A DNA stretch of 64,000 bases from an uncultured Cuneatibacter sp. (GCA_934234215.1 CAKQHB010000004.1:62001-126000), one strand, 5' to 3'; counted from the stretch's first letter, positions 26,700-35,815 are shown. The notes: generated by a model from the sequence alone, not told the origin. Numbers and translations are program-made.

Positions 26700-28814
26700 T
26701 TACGCCCCTGTCTTCGGAAACCGCAGCATCACCTTAAACAGATCCCCATCGATCTCCAGCTGCAGTTTTCCTCCCTGCAGTTCAGTCAGGCTCTGCGCGA
26801 TGGACAATCCCAGTCCGCTGCCCTCGGTGTTTCTGGAACTGTCGCCCCGCACGAATCGCTCCATCAGCTCATCGCTGCTGATGTTCAGCTGCGATTTGGA
26901 GATATTACGGAACAGGATCATCACCATCGTGCTTTCTTCCCGCACGGTCACATAGACGCGAGTGCCGGGCATGGAGTATTTGCAGATGTTATTCAGTAGA
27001 TTGTCGAACACACGCCAGATTCTTCTGCCGTCAGCCCAAATATGCAGCGGCTCCTGCGGGCAATCCAGCACAGCATCCAGCCGTGACTGCTCCAGCTTCT
27101 CCGCGTATTCTCCAATCATCTGATCTAACAGAACGCCGACATCGCACGGCTCCAGATTGACTTCCAGATTGCCGGTGGCTGCTTTCGATGCCTCCACCAG
27201 ATCCTCGATCAGCTTTTTCAGACGCTGTGACTGTCGACCAAGCACTTCCACATAATCTGTAAATGGCTGCGCATCCGGCGCTTCTTTCTGGATCAGATCT
27301 ACATAGTTGATAATAGATGTCAGAGGAGTCTTAATGTCGTGAGAGACATTTGTGATCAGCTCAGTCTTCATGCGCTCACTCTTCATCTGATGCTCAATGG
27401 CATTGGACATGCCCTGACTGATCTGGTTCAGATGCTCACCATGCTCTCTCAGCGCACCCTTGAGATAGGTTGTATCTACGGTTGCATCCAGATTGCCCTC
27501 TGCCAGTTCCTTACCGCCCTCAAACAATACCTGCGAACGGCACAGCAGACGGATCACAAATCCAATAATGAGAGCCATTTCCAGACCCCAGCCAAACAAT
27601 ATGCCGCCGGTTCCCATCACTGTTCCAAAGAACAGCATTGCAATTCCTGCAATCACAGCGAGACCGATGACTGCGCCGATCTGTCTCGTCAGGAATGGAA
27701 ATTGCGAGACATAAAAACGGAATCTCTTTGCCGCGTTCTTTCCCGTTCTCACAAGCCATAGCAGAATCCTGCCGCACACAGTTCTTCTCAGGATCCCCCC
27801 AACTTTCAACCGCGTTGCCAGGCTCAGGGTGTACGAAATCGCCAGACCGCCCACCGCGATCACACTCAGCGTCAAAAATGCGATACCCTCCGGATTGTCC
27901 GGCACACCGTACCACCATGTATCTGCGATCAGCTGAGTCGAAATTACAGCTGCAATGATATATCCCAGTGTAAATACATCAAACGGGATGCGATCCTGCA
28001 GGTTAAGCTGCACACTGTCCGCATTCTTTCTGTGACCTGCCGCAGCCAGCTCCATAAACCACAACAACACAACACAGATTGCGCTGACTGCAACCAACAC
28101 CCACCATAACACCCAGTTCTGATAAATCACATGCGTGAGATGATACAGATAGTAATATTTGTCTCGCACAGTCAAATTCGTCCGCACATAACCTTTTACC
28201 CGGACAAGCTGATCTTCATAAATCTCGCTCTGGTAGGACTTCTGACCATCTTCACCATATTTGCTCGACACAGAAAATCCGACACTTCCACCGGTCACCT
28301 CCGTCGAATCCTCTGTTTCCTCTTCCGGGGAACCGTTTCCGAATCCTTCTCCCCCTAAATCAGCTGACAGCTCCGGCTCTGCCTCTGTAGCAGTCTCTGC
28401 CTCTGCAGTTTCCGCTTCTGTCAAAGCTGCCTCATCACTCGCCATGGTATCGGTATACAGCATCGACTGCTGGAAATGAAAATCATTGGTGCCGATATAC
28501 TCACAATCACTGTTCTCAAAATCTGCCGACTGTCCCAGCACCTCATCGTTTTCATTTAAGATCACATATTGAAAATTACCGCCATTCCAGTCTACGGAAT
28601 CCAACGCCGCATAGTAATTTGCGGCCTGCCACATATCCTCATCTGCCTGATTATTGCGGATGCTGGTCCACGCATCAAACTCATCCACATAACCGTTGCG
28701 CAGATAATAGCTCATTATGAACAGCATCACCATCGCAAATGCCGTTATCAGGATCATCATGACAAAGCCCCCGATTTTCACACCGAGGGAATAAATCCAA
28801 GGCTGTTTTTTCAT
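26700..28814 (-). CDS. membrane sensor histidine kinase
   Basis: A 704-aa kinase. It has an N-terminal membrane segment (13-37), an external sensor region (about 38-230) with a Glu/Ala/Thr-rich low-complexity stretch (about 128-175), then some six membrane helices (about 235-430), a HAMP-like linker (ELAEGNLDATVDTTYLKG), HisKA with VSHDIKTPLTSIINYVDL (phosphorylated His) and an HATPase_c domain with FDNLLNNICKYS (N box) and GSGLGLSIAQSL (G2). A 5-bp hairpin (GCGTT/AACGC) precedes the SD GGAAAGG. Its partner response regulator is encoded 46 bp upstream. The ligand is unknown. The low-complexity stretch inside the sensor is unusual. Confidence 0.92.
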   Translation of the reverse strand: MKKQPWIYSLGVKIGGFVMMILITAFAMVMLFIMSYYLRNGYVDEFDAWTSIRNNQADEDMWQAANYYAALDSVDWNGGNFQYVILNENDEVLGQSADFENSDCEYIGTNDFHFQQSMLYTDTMASDEAALTEAETAEAETATEAEPELSADLGGEGFGNGSPEEETEDSTEVTGGSVGFSVSSKYGEDGQKSYQSEIYEDQLVRVKGYVRTNLTVRDKYYYLYHLTHVIYQNWVLWWVLVAVSAICVVLLWFMELAAAGHRKNADSVQLNLQDRIPFDVFTLGYIIAAVISTQLIADTWWYGVPDNPEGIAFLTLSVIAVGGLAISYTLSLATRLKVGGILRRTVCGRILLWLVRTGKNAAKRFRFYVSQFPFLTRQIGAVIGLAVIAGIAMLFFGTVMGTGGILFGWGLEMALIIGFVIRLLCRSQVLFEGGKELAEGNLDATVDTTYLKGALREHGEHLNQISQGMSNAIEHQMKSERMKTELITNVSHDIKTPLTSIINYVDLIQKEAPDAQPFTDYVEVLGRQSQRLKKLIEDLVEASKAATGNLEVNLEPCDVGVLLDQMIGEYAEKLEQSRLDAVLDCPQEPLHIWADGRRIWRVFDNLLNNICKYSMPGTRVYVTVREESTMVMILFRNISKSQLNISSDELMERFVRGDSSRNTEGSGLGLSIAQSLTELQGGKLQLEIDGDLFKVMLRFPKTGA

Positions 28815-28860
28815 CTTTTTTCCTTTCCGGAGCGTTTCTTTTTCAACGCACGTTTGTCAC

Positions 28861-29556
28861 TCAACGTCCGCGATCCAGCTTATATCCCCGTCCCCAGATG
28901 ACTTTCAGATATCTGGGATCTGCCGGATTGATCTCGATCTTTTCCCGCAGATGGCGGATATGCACTGCAACCGTGCTTTCTGCTCCATATGGTTCGTCCT
29001 TCCAGACTTCTTTATAAATTTCCTTCGGAGAAAGAACATGTCCCGGATTTTTCAGGAACATCCGCAAAATATCATATTCGGTCGGGGTCAGATTCACGAC
29101 CTCACCATCTCTTGTGACGATTTTTGCACTGTCGTCCATCTCAATGTTTCCGACCTTCAGCGTCGTCTTTTCCTGCACGATGCCGCTTCCAAGCTGCATA
29201 TAACGCCGCAGCTGCGACTTGACACGGGCGATAACTTCCACCGGATTGAACGGCTTTGTCACATAGTCGTCTGCACCAACATTCAGCCCTAACACCTTGT
29301 CGCTGTCCTCGCTCTTTGCCGTCAGCAAAATAACCGGCAGATTGTACTGTTCCCGCAGCTTTACCAACGCCGAGATTCCATCCATCTCCGGCATCATAAT
29401 GTCCATCAGCACCAGATGAATCTCCTCTTTTTCGAGAATGTCCAGCGCCTCTTTTCCGGTGTATGCCGGGAATGTCTGATATCCTTCCGCATTCAGGTAA
29501 ATCTGCAGAGCAGATACGATATCTTTTTCGTCATCACAAATTAAAATATGATACAT
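28861..29556 (-). CDS. OmpR-family response regulator
   Basis: 231 aa: receiver domain 1-120 with acidic pocket D8-D9, phosphoacceptor D52 (LVLMDIMMPEMDG), T/S switch and K103-region KPFNPVEV, then a winged-helix DNA-binding domain (about 130-231: LTPTEYDILRMFLKNPGHVLS, VHIRHLREKIE, GRGYKLD). It forms a two-component system with the downstream kinase. Target genes are not evident nearby, since the unit may have been moved by a rearrangement. Confidence 0.95.
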   Translation of the reverse strand: MYHILICDDEKDIVSALQIYLNAEGYQTFPAYTGKEALDILEKEEIHLVLMDIMMPEMDGISALVKLREQYNLPVILLTAKSEDSDKVLGLNVGADDYVTKPFNPVEVIARVKSQLRRYMQLGSGIVQEKTTLKVGNIEMDDSAKIVTRDGEVVNLTPTEYDILRMFLKNPGHVLSPKEIYKEVWKDEPYGAESTVAVHIRHLREKIEINPADPRYLKVIWGRGYKLDRGR

Positions 29557-29675
29557 GTTTTCCTCCCCCTCTGTCTGTTCTTATCCTACCAGAAATAGTT
29601 TTAAAAACCAATGAGGCAATTATTTAAGAAAATTTTAAGATTTGAAAATCAACCCGGTTCTTATATTGTAAAATA

Positions 29676-29815
29676 GAATGTGCCTTGGCACATTCTCGCG
29701 CCGAGCGCGGTCGCCTGCGACATATTTCCTCTTCGCGCGAGTGCGCATCCCGCGGAGCGCTTTTCACTTTATAGGAAATGCAACGCAATTTCCTATAAAG
29801 TGAAAAAACGGAAGC
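29676..29815. repeat. palindromic intergenic element
   Basis: In the 267-bp gap upstream of the response regulator: AATGTGCC-TT-GGCACATT (29676-29695 region), then GC-rich short hairpins, then GCATCCCGCGGAGCGC followed by the stem TTTTCACTTTATAGGAAAT / ATTTCCTATAAAGTGAAAA. The last part recurs at 41787-41850 and, degenerate, at 14118-14187. A-tracts flank both sides of the stem, so it is not a normal terminator. Confidence 0.7.
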
Positions 29816-29823
29816 CCCATCCA

Positions 29824-29955
29824 TCAGACAGGTTCTTCCGCTTTTTTTGCGTTTTCAGGGTGATAACGGTGAGGTGTGATCCCCACATACTTTGTAAACG
29901 TCCGGATAAAGTTTGAATCGTTGTTAAAACCGGCGCTCTCACTCGACTGCGTCAG
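29824..29955 (-). pseudogene. AraC-family regulator, C-terminal HTH fragment
   Basis: The minus strand encodes SAGFNNDSNFIRTFTKYVGITPHRYH..., the second helix-turn-helix and C-terminus of an AraC protein. It has no start of its own and begins inside the stop region of the exonuclease gene. It is the likely missing end of the AraC fragment at 26413-26690: inverting 26691-29955 would place the two in the same orientation and order, though about 50 residues of the first HTH are absent. Confidence 0.7.
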
Positions 29956-30943
29956 ACTGTCCCCTTCCTGCGGCCCCCTGCTTTCTCTGATCGGAATGTC
30001 TCTTTTTCCAGCGCTTCTTGCGGATCTCTTCCTGCTTGTGGTACAGCTTCTCCATCTCCTCACTGTCAGAAAAGCGCACGGTGCGCACCACATACACGGA
30101 TCCATCGTACTGCTTTTTCAGACGGATCTTGCCTCGCATCCAGCCATGCTCCTGACAGCTGCAGCCGCACAGATAATTGCGGTTGTGCGTTGTAAACCAC
30201 GGAATCCAGCGCTTGCAGTTGCGTCCGCACACCGGACATCTTGTTGCCAGAACTTCTTTTTCCTTCATCGCCTTTTCCGGCGTCGTAAATGCTCTGGAAA
30301 CATATTTCGTATACGTCTCAAACCGCAGATACAGCTCCTCGCTGCGATTTTCCGGCAGATGGTAATAATCCACTGAGATCATGCCGCCAAGTCTTGCCAT
30401 GTCGATGCGCTGCAGAACCCGTGCCGTATACCAGGCATCCGCAGCCGCGCGGTGAAACGGCAGTCCCTTCGGCTTCTCCAGACGCAGCTCCTCAATGGCA
30501 GTCTCCAGTGCCTTGCCCTCTTTTTTCTGACCGTATTGCAGACGATATAACTTCTGAACGTCGTAAAAATACACCGGCCAGGGGATTGGATTGTCCAGAC
30601 CGAAATACTCCAGATTGCGCTGCAGCTCCGTCAGATCCAGATCTCCCCAGGTACAGAAACGGTAATCCTCGCCGCACCAGGCAAAGAACTCCCGCATCAC
30701 ATCCGCCAGCGGTCGTCCGTTTTTCTCCAGCTCTTCCATTCGGATGCCGGTCAGTCGCTGCGTCATCCCGTGCATCCGACGAAAAACCTCCGGACGGATC
30801 AGCTCCGAAAACCGGTCGATGACCTCAAAGTGAGCGTTTAGCTTGACCGCTCCGATTTCAATAATTTCAAAGAGAAGACCTTTCGTGCGTTTCTTTGTCT
30901 CCTCCCCCTGATTCCATTCCAGATCCAAAACAATATACTGCAA
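29939..30943 (-). CDS. DEDDh 3'-5' exonuclease (RNase T/KapD-like)
   Basis: 334 aa. The exonuclease domain spans 1-185: MQYIVLDLEWNQ (D, E ligands), FEIIEIGAVKL, TWGDLDLTEL and HRAAADAWYTARVL (the HxxxxxD). The C-terminal 130 residues hold a possible zinc site (CPVCGRNC...CGCSCQEHGW) and a basic tail. The start is TTG with AGGAGGTGAAGACTC just upstream. The C-terminus ends exactly where the AraC fragment begins, so its last few residues (GAAGRGQSDAVE) may have been altered by the rearrangement. Confidence 0.85.
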   Translation of the reverse strand: MQYIVLDLEWNQGEETKKRTKGLLFEIIEIGAVKLNAHFEVIDRFSELIRPEVFRRMHGMTQRLTGIRMEELEKNGRPLADVMREFFAWCGEDYRFCTWGDLDLTELQRNLEYFGLDNPIPWPVYFYDVQKLYRLQYGQKKEGKALETAIEELRLEKPKGLPFHRAAADAWYTARVLQRIDMARLGGMISVDYYHLPENRSEELYLRFETYTKYVSRAFTTPEKAMKEKEVLATRCPVCGRNCKRWIPWFTTHNRNYLCGCSCQEHGWMRGKIRLKKQYDGSVYVVRTVRFSDSEEMEKLYHKQEEIRKKRWKKRHSDQRKQGAAGRGQSDAVE

Positions 30944-30977
30944 GAGTCTTCACCTCCTTTCCATGCGTCGTTTGTGC

Positions 30978-31000
30978 GATCCACGCGGAACGCTTTTTAT
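30978..31000. repeat. partial copy of the GATCCACGCGGAGCGC element
   Basis: GCGATCCACGCGGAACGCTTTTT, overlapping the 3' end of the amidohydrolase gene and matching the first half of the elements at 41787 and 14118. Confidence 0.6.
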
Positions 31001-31911
31001 CTGCGGAAAAATACCTCTTCCGCAGTGTCATGCAAAATACACTCTTTTTCACGGGCAGTGAGCATGTCTGCCTCTGTGATCATTTCAATATAATGCTTGT
31101 AGGTGTCACGCTTCAATGCAGACGGCAGATCGGTACCGAACATCAGACGATCTGCACCCACGATATTCTTTGCGACCTGCAAAAATTCCAGACTCTTCGG
31201 ATACGGGAAGCTGTCCGGGCGACAGTTGTGTGTCACAGCAGCCAGATCAAACCAGACATTCGGCAGCTTTAACAGACGCAGTCCGGCTTCCAGACGGTCG
31301 CGATCCGCCTGAGAGCATGCCAGCAGATGGCAGACAACAAACTTCATCTCCGGATGTCTGAGGATCGCGGTGCGCAGCTCCTGCACCTGCCAGCTCTCGC
31401 TGCCGCACTTGCCGATGTCGATGACGAACACCTGCTTCTGCTGCTCCGCATAAGAATAGCAATCTTCCATCATCTCGCCGTCCAGACGGAACTCGTGATT
31501 GCACATCAGACCAGAACCGGTGCTGACTTCGAACTTTACAACCGGAATCTTCAGCTCCTCGAACAGATACTTGCGGATACCGGAGACATCCCTGCTGAAC
31601 GGATCATAAGAAGCTGCTGCCAGAAAACGATCCGGATATTTCTGCATTGCATCATAGGAATATAAATTCTGGAATCCGTAATAATTGCCCTGCAGCAAAA
31701 CAGCCTTTTCTACATCATTTTCATCCATAATCTGCAGCACCTGCTCCGGTGTCACCCTGCCATCACCAAATTCCTTCGGCAGCAGCTGTACGAGATTTCC
31801 GTTGGCATACCGCGCCATTCCATCTCCCTGATCGCAATACCGCAGCTCTCCGCCGGAACCGGTACCTGCCACACACTGAATCAGATGAACATGAGCATCT
31901 ATTACCTTCAT
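30997..31911 (-). CDS. amidohydrolase family protein (TIM-barrel metal hydrolase)
   Basis: 304 aa. MKVIDAHVHL gives the HxH metal pair, FVVCHLLACS supplies the middle His, and LMFGTDLPS gives the late catalytic Asp. This is the amidohydrolase_2 (decarboxylase/lactonase-like) layout. The start ATG 31911 follows GGAGG by five bases; an ORF extends further upstream without a ribosome site. It lies 53 bp upstream of the exonuclease gene on the same strand. The substrate is unknown. Confidence 0.8.
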   Translation of the reverse strand: MKVIDAHVHLIQCVAGTGSGGELRYCDQGDGMARYANGNLVQLLPKEFGDGRVTPEQVLQIMDENDVEKAVLLQGNYYGFQNLYSYDAMQKYPDRFLAAASYDPFSRDVSGIRKYLFEELKIPVVKFEVSTGSGLMCNHEFRLDGEMMEDCYSYAEQQKQVFVIDIGKCGSESWQVQELRTAILRHPEMKFVVCHLLACSQADRDRLEAGLRLLKLPNVWFDLAAVTHNCRPDSFPYPKSLEFLQVAKNIVGADRLMFGTDLPSALKRDTYKHYIEMITEADMLTAREKECILHDTAEEVFFRR

Positions 31912-32070
31912 TGCAACCTCCATTTCATAACCGCAGCATCCGTTCACCGGGCGCTGCCTCCCAGACAATTTCCTCCCCACAGTCAAAATCCAGCCACCGC
32001 AGGGCATACCATTTTTATTTTACCTGTTCCGGCACTATGTTGCAATAGATGATTTCTCTGAAATCAACTT

Positions 32071-32099
32071 TTGCAAGAAACCGGTTCCTATGTTATGAT
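32071..32099 (+). promoter_or_regulatory. truA promoter
   Basis: TTGCAA (32071-32076), 17 bases, TATGAT (32094-32099). Confidence 0.8.
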
Positions 32100-32166
32100 A
32101 GTTGGAAAGCGTTTTTTTCAGGAGCCGGCGAATTTTTTTCGCAATGCGCTCCGGAATGGAGTAATT

Positions 32167-32949
32167 ATGTCTAATTATCGCATGTTAATTCAATATGATG
32201 GAACCCGTTACAATGGCTGGCAGCGTCAGCCCGGTACGGATAATACAATACAGGGAAAGATCGAGGATGTCCTGTCCCGCATGGCACCGAATCAGCCCTA
32301 CCCGATCCACGTTACAAGCGCGGGTCGTACCGATGCCGGTGTGCACGCGCTGGGACAGGTTGCAAATGTTCATCTGGAGACTTCTATGGAACCGGAAGAG
32401 ATCCGCAGTTATCTGAATCAATATTTACCGGAGGACATCGGCATTGTCTCCGTAGAATATGCTTCCGAGCGGTTCCATGCCCGTCTCAATGCTTCTCACA
32501 AGACCTACTGCTACCGCATCGCCGTTGATCCGTCCCGTCATGTACTGGAACGCAAGTACATGACACCCCTCGCAGAATTTTCCAGACGGATCCGCGACAC
32601 GACAGACATCCGTGATTTTGATCTGGATGCCATGCGCACCGCTGCCCGCGTTCTGCCCGGCACCCATGATTTCGCCGGATTCTGCACGCGCCGCACAAAA
32701 AAATCCACCACGCGGACACTCTCCTCTGTGGAGATCAAGGATCTGGACGGTGAGATCCGGATTCTCGTGACCGGTGACGGATTTCTCTATAATATGGTTC
32801 GCATTCTTGTCGGCACTCTCATGGAAGTCGGCTTCCACAGGCGGACACCGGAATCCATCAAAGATATTCTGGAACAGGCAGACCGGAATCTCGCCGGCAT
32901 GACGGCTCCCGCCAGAGGGCTCTCCCTGCTGGAGGTCTTTTATTCCTGA
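32167..32949 (+). CDS. truA: tRNA pseudouridine synthase A
   Basis: 260 aa. It modifies U38-U40 in tRNA anticodon arms. The catalytic Asp is D56 in SAGRTDAGVHA, with YDGTRYNGWQRQP at the N-terminus and FLYNMVRILVGTL near the C-terminus. ATG 32167 follows a GGAGC...GCTCC leader stem that abuts the ribosome site GGAATGGAG. The longer in-frame ORF starting at 32071 overlaps the promoter and is not real. It is monocistronic here, whereas in many Firmicutes truA follows ecf/ribosomal genes. Confidence 0.95.
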   Translation: MSNYRMLIQYDGTRYNGWQRQPGTDNTIQGKIEDVLSRMAPNQPYPIHVTSAGRTDAGVHALGQVANVHLETSMEPEEIRSYLNQYLPEDIGIVSVEYASERFHARLNASHKTYCYRIAVDPSRHVLERKYMTPLAEFSRRIRDTTDIRDFDLDAMRTAARVLPGTHDFAGFCTRRTKKSTTRTLSSVEIKDLDGEIRILVTGDGFLYNMVRILVGTLMEVGFHRRTPESIKDILEQADRNLAGMTAPARGLSLLEVFYS

Positions 32950-32956
32950 TTGCGCC

Positions 32957-33457
32957 TTATTTGCTCAAATCTGCACTTTGATCCAGCCGCCCGTCTGCGA
33001 TGGCTTTCTGAACCCACAACTGCAGGGAATCGATTGCCATCGAGATCTGGGCGAGCTGGGATTTGATCTTCTCAAAATCCTCCAGTTCATCCTCCGTGAT
33101 TTCACCATCTACGGTGATCTCGATCAGGCGATTCTTCTCTTTGTCCAATGTATTTAACGATGCCAGCATCTCCAACGTGATCTGGGACAACGTCTTCATC
33201 TTCACTTCCGGCACATATTCCTGCCCGATGGGACACTCGTGGGAACAATAATAATTGCAGAGGTCCGGTGCGCGATAGCCCTTTGCCATCGCCAGAATCT
33301 CCTCCGGATGCGGCAGCGACTTTCCACTCTCGATCTTCTCAATTCGATCCGCTGACACAAACTCCAGCACCTCCGCAGCCGCCTCTCTTGTCAATCCTGC
33401 GGATTCTCTGCACATTTGATAATTATTCTTATTCTCTTTTGTAGACTTTCGACCCAT
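32957..33457 (-). CDS. XRE-type helix-turn-helix regulator
   Basis: 166 aa. An N-terminal HTH (NNYQMCRESAGLTREAAAEVL ... RIEKIESGKSLPHPEEIL, residues about 12-60) is followed by a Cys/His segment (LCNYYCSHECPIG) that could bind metal, and a helical coiled-coil-like C-terminal part. This domain mix occurs in clostridial HTH proteins of unknown targets. It is transcribed away from pspC-like and convergent with truA, ending 8 bp after it. Confidence 0.85.
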   Translation of the reverse strand: MGRKSTKENKNNYQMCRESAGLTREAAAEVLEFVSADRIEKIESGKSLPHPEEILAMAKGYRAPDLCNYYCSHECPIGQEYVPEVKMKTLSQITLEMLASLNTLDKEKNRLIEITVDGEITEDELEDFEKIKSQLAQISMAIDSLQLWVQKAIADGRLDQSADLSK

Positions 33458-33555
33458 TCCGTTCCCCTTTTCCCTCGTCTATTTTTTATCTCGCGCTTTT
33501 TGCGGAAAAAACCCTTCTATTTCGCTCTTTTCACGGTTTTCTTTTTCCTCTGGAT

Positions 33556-33584
33556 ATTATACACTGTAAGATAGGAACTGACAA
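33556..33584 (-). promoter_or_regulatory. promoter of the XRE regulator
   Basis: TTGTCA (33584-33579), 17 bases, TATAAT (33561-33556) on the minus strand. Confidence 0.8.
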
Positions 33585-33652
33585 ATAGTTCACATTACCA
33601 CTTCGAGAAAATAATTTTTATGGAGCACGATTGCTCCGGAATGGAGATTAAA

Positions 33653-33835
33653 ATGAAAAGATTATGCAAGAGTTCATCCAACAAAATGATTTCCGGTGTC
33701 TGTGCCGGTATCGCAGAATACTTCGGCTGGGATCCCACTCTTGTCAGAGTAATCTGGGCATTCCTTGGAATCTCCGGTGGCTCCGGTATTCTTGCTTATA
33801 TCATAGCGGCAATCATTATGCCCGAAGAATATTGA
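33653..33835 (+). CDS. small PspC-domain membrane protein
   Basis: 60 aa, a single PspC domain: KRLCKSSSNKMISGVCAGIA, then GWDPTLVRVIWAFL and a membrane helix ending IIMPEEY. PspC proteins sit in the membrane and are linked to envelope stress. The ATG at 33653 follows a GGAGCA-CGAT-TGCTCC stem-loop and the site GGAATGGAG. It lies just upstream of another small membrane protein and may share its transcript. Confidence 0.88.
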   Translation: MKRLCKSSSNKMISGVCAGIAEYFGWDPTLVRVIWAFLGISGGSGILAYIIAAIIMPEEY

Positions 33836-33865
33836 TCATAACGATCTGATTTCTTAAATGCAAAA

Positions 33866-33897
33866 AAACGAAGCGGGTCATCGCGATCCGCTTCTCA
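33866..33897. terminator. hairpin between two small membrane protein genes
   Basis: GAAGCGG...CCGCTTC, with an A-run on the left that is a T-run on the minus strand. It may attenuate in either direction. Confidence 0.5.
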
Positions 33898-33919
33898 TTC
33901 TAAAATGGAGGTTTTCGAG

Positions 33920-34144
33920 ATGTTCCTCGCTATCTTATTTTTTTGCTGTATCCTCTGCGGATTATTCTGGATCGGCTTTCATCTGACCGGCGCTCTCATC
34001 CTTGCACTGGTTTGGGTGTGTATCAAGCTCCCGCTGGCACTTATCCTGCTCGCGTTCGGATTTGCATGTTGCTGTACGCTGATCCTGATTCCATTGGGAA
34101 TTGGTATTTTAAAAGCTGGAATGAGAATGCTGCTGCCGGTCTAA
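33920..34144 (+). CDS. small hydrophobic membrane protein
   Basis: 74 aa with two or three hydrophobic stretches (FLAILFFCCILCGLFWIGF, ILALVWVCIKLPLALILLAF, LILIPLGIGIL) and an unusual CCC cluster. ATG 33920 lies eight bases after GGAGG. The preceding gene is the PspC-like protein, suggesting a shared envelope role (inference). I do not recognise the family. Confidence 0.65.
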   Translation: MFLAILFFCCILCGLFWIGFHLTGALILALVWVCIKLPLALILLAFGFACCCTLILIPLGIGILKAGMRMLLPV

Positions 34145-34160
34145 TCCGACAGCAGTTTTT
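34129..34160 (+). terminator. terminator overlapping the small membrane protein stop
   Basis: CTGCTG.CGG ... CCG.CAGCAG stem followed by TTTTTT; its left arm encodes the last residues. Confidence 0.8.
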
Positions 34161-34163
34161 TCG

Positions 34164-34697
34164 TTACAGCTTCACTTTGATATAAGTATGCCCCATCGCC
34201 GGCAATACTTTCTCCATCAGATCACTCGTCCGAAACCGAATGCTGGACGTATTGATGCATGGATGGCATCCGACAAATTCGCTTTTCAGCACATCCTCAT
34301 CAATCAAAAGCTGCACGCGACGCTCCGTGTCATTCATCAATCCCATGACGCTGACCGATCCCGGTGTAAGATCCAAAAACTGCTCCATATACTCCGCCTT
34401 TGCAAAAGACAGCCTTGCCGATCCAATCTGCGCTGACAAATCCTTCGTGTGGAATACCTTCGTATCCGGAATCATCAGCAGATAAAATGCCGTCTCCTGC
34501 CGATTGCATAAAAATAAATTCTTGCAGATCACCGCCTGCAGCACCTGATCGATCTCCTGACACACCTCCATCGTCATTGCCGGAGCATGATCCACTCGCT
34601 CATATGCAACTCCCAGACGATCCAGCAGGTCGTAGGTGCGAATCTCCTTGTCCAGTCGGTTTGTTGTGTCTGCAGGTCTGCCCTGTTGTAGCTTCAT
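34164..34697 (-). CDS. YbaK/ProX-like aminoacyl-tRNA deacylase
   Basis: 177 aa of the INS/YbaK editing-domain family: RLGVAYERVDHAPAMTMEV, the lysine-containing VICKNLFLCNR, SFAKAEYM, LTPGSVSVMGLMND and FVGCHPCINTSSIRF. The pattern (Prolyl-tRNA editing protein PrdX/ProXp-ala) suggests hydrolysis of Ala-tRNA-Pro. It is a stand-alone gene, with GGAGC-type site eight bases ahead. Confidence 0.85.
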   Translation of the reverse strand: MKLQQGRPADTTNRLDKEIRTYDLLDRLGVAYERVDHAPAMTMEVCQEIDQVLQAVICKNLFLCNRQETAFYLLMIPDTKVFHTKDLSAQIGSARLSFAKAEYMEQFLDLTPGSVSVMGLMNDTERRVQLLIDEDVLKSEFVGCHPCINTSSIRFRTSDLMEKVLPAMGHTYIKVKL

Positions 34698-34739
34698 TTT
34701 TTTGCTCCTTTTTCTTTTATGAAATACCGCTCCTGTGCA

Positions 34740-35672
34740 TTATACATATCTCCTCAAAAATTCTTCCATTGCCCGGCTCAGATAGCGTCCTTTTTTCCAG
34801 TAAAATGAAACATTTCGGACACTCGCCGCGCCCATCAGTTTATAATAACACAAACTGGAATTGGGCGGAACGCGGCTAATCAGCAGATCGCCGAGAAATG
34901 CCACGCCCAGCTTCGAGCATGCTACGTTGTAAGCTGTCATCTGCTGATCCAGCTCAAATGCCACATTTGGAGTAAACTGCTGTTCCTGACAAATCAATCG
35001 CGCACGCTTGCCTGTATCATTCTCCTGCTTCATCATAATAAATGGCAGCTCTTGCAGCTCCTGCAAATGAATACATGGAATGTCCGGCGACAAAAAACGT
35101 CTTGAACGAACATCCTCCACCGTTACCTGATACTCTTTCAACCGTTCATTGATCGGCAATGCACTCGGCACCGCCACAAGCAAATGTTCCTCCAGACACA
35201 CTTCATGGTCAAAAATCTGCTCATCCAGCGCGCTGTTGTCCAACACCATATCCAACATTCCGTTTTGCAGCAGCTGCGTCAGATTCGCCGTTGTCTCCTC
35301 CGTCAGTGACACCTGCATATGCGGATACGCCTGTGTAAAATCGGCGATCAATGGCGGCAAAATCCACGAAGAGAAAAAGTTCGTGCCTCCGATCCGCAGC
35401 GTCCCCGTCTTTAATTCTCCAATATCATTCAAATACGTCGTAAATTCCGACTGCGCCGCCATGATCCGCTCTACCGTCCGAATATATTGCACACCATACT
35501 CCGTCAGCCGCAGCGGCTTCGTACTGCGGTCAAAAATCGGATACCCCACCTTCTTCTCGATCCGCTTCACCGTTGCACTGAGAGACGGCTGCGAAATAAA
35601 CAGATTCGCCGCAGCCTTCGAGAAGCTCTTCTCCCGATACACCTCGTAAACATATTCCATCCCCTGAAACAT
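34740..35672 (-). CDS. LysR-type transcriptional regulator
   Basis: 310 aa: N-terminal winged HTH (FSKAAANLFISQPSLSATVKRIEKKVGYPIFDRSTKPLRLTEYG, residues about 15-60) and a LysR substrate-binding domain. The start ATG 35672 has GGAGGGG four bases upstream; the longer in-frame ORF has no such site. Next to it lies a 63-bp nested palindrome and, beyond that, a strong promoter for a short non-coding transcript in the opposite direction, which makes that RNA a plausible target. The inducer is unknown. Confidence 0.9.
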   Translation of the reverse strand: MFQGMEYVYEVYREKSFSKAAANLFISQPSLSATVKRIEKKVGYPIFDRSTKPLRLTEYGVQYIRTVERIMAAQSEFTTYLNDIGELKTGTLRIGGTNFFSSWILPPLIADFTQAYPHMQVSLTEETTANLTQLLQNGMLDMVLDNSALDEQIFDHEVCLEEHLLVAVPSALPINERLKEYQVTVEDVRSRRFLSPDIPCIHLQELQELPFIMMKQENDTGKRARLICQEQQFTPNVAFELDQQMTAYNVACSKLGVAFLGDLLISRVPPNSSLCYYKLMGAASVRNVSFYWKKGRYLSRAMEEFLRRYV

Positions 35673-35746
35673 AATCCCCTCCAAAAACAAAAATTCACTT
35701 CGCTGCTGAAACGGGTTACTCACATTCCGCTTCGCTGCATGTTCGT

Positions 35747-35809
35747 ATATTTATATAGATTGTGCTGTGTAGAAACATAGTTTCTACATTATACAATCTA
35801 TATAAATAT
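35747..35809. promoter_or_regulatory. nested palindrome, candidate LysR operator
   Basis: Outer arms ATATTTATATAGATTGT and its exact 17-bp complement (35747-35763 and 35793-35809) enclose a second perfect palindrome TGTAGAAAC-ATA-GTTTCTACA (35768-35788). It ends 7 bp before the -35 of the divergent promoter. LysR proteins bind interrupted palindromes in such positions, so regulator binding is a reasonable inference. Confidence 0.7.
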
Positions 35810-35815
35810 ATGTAT

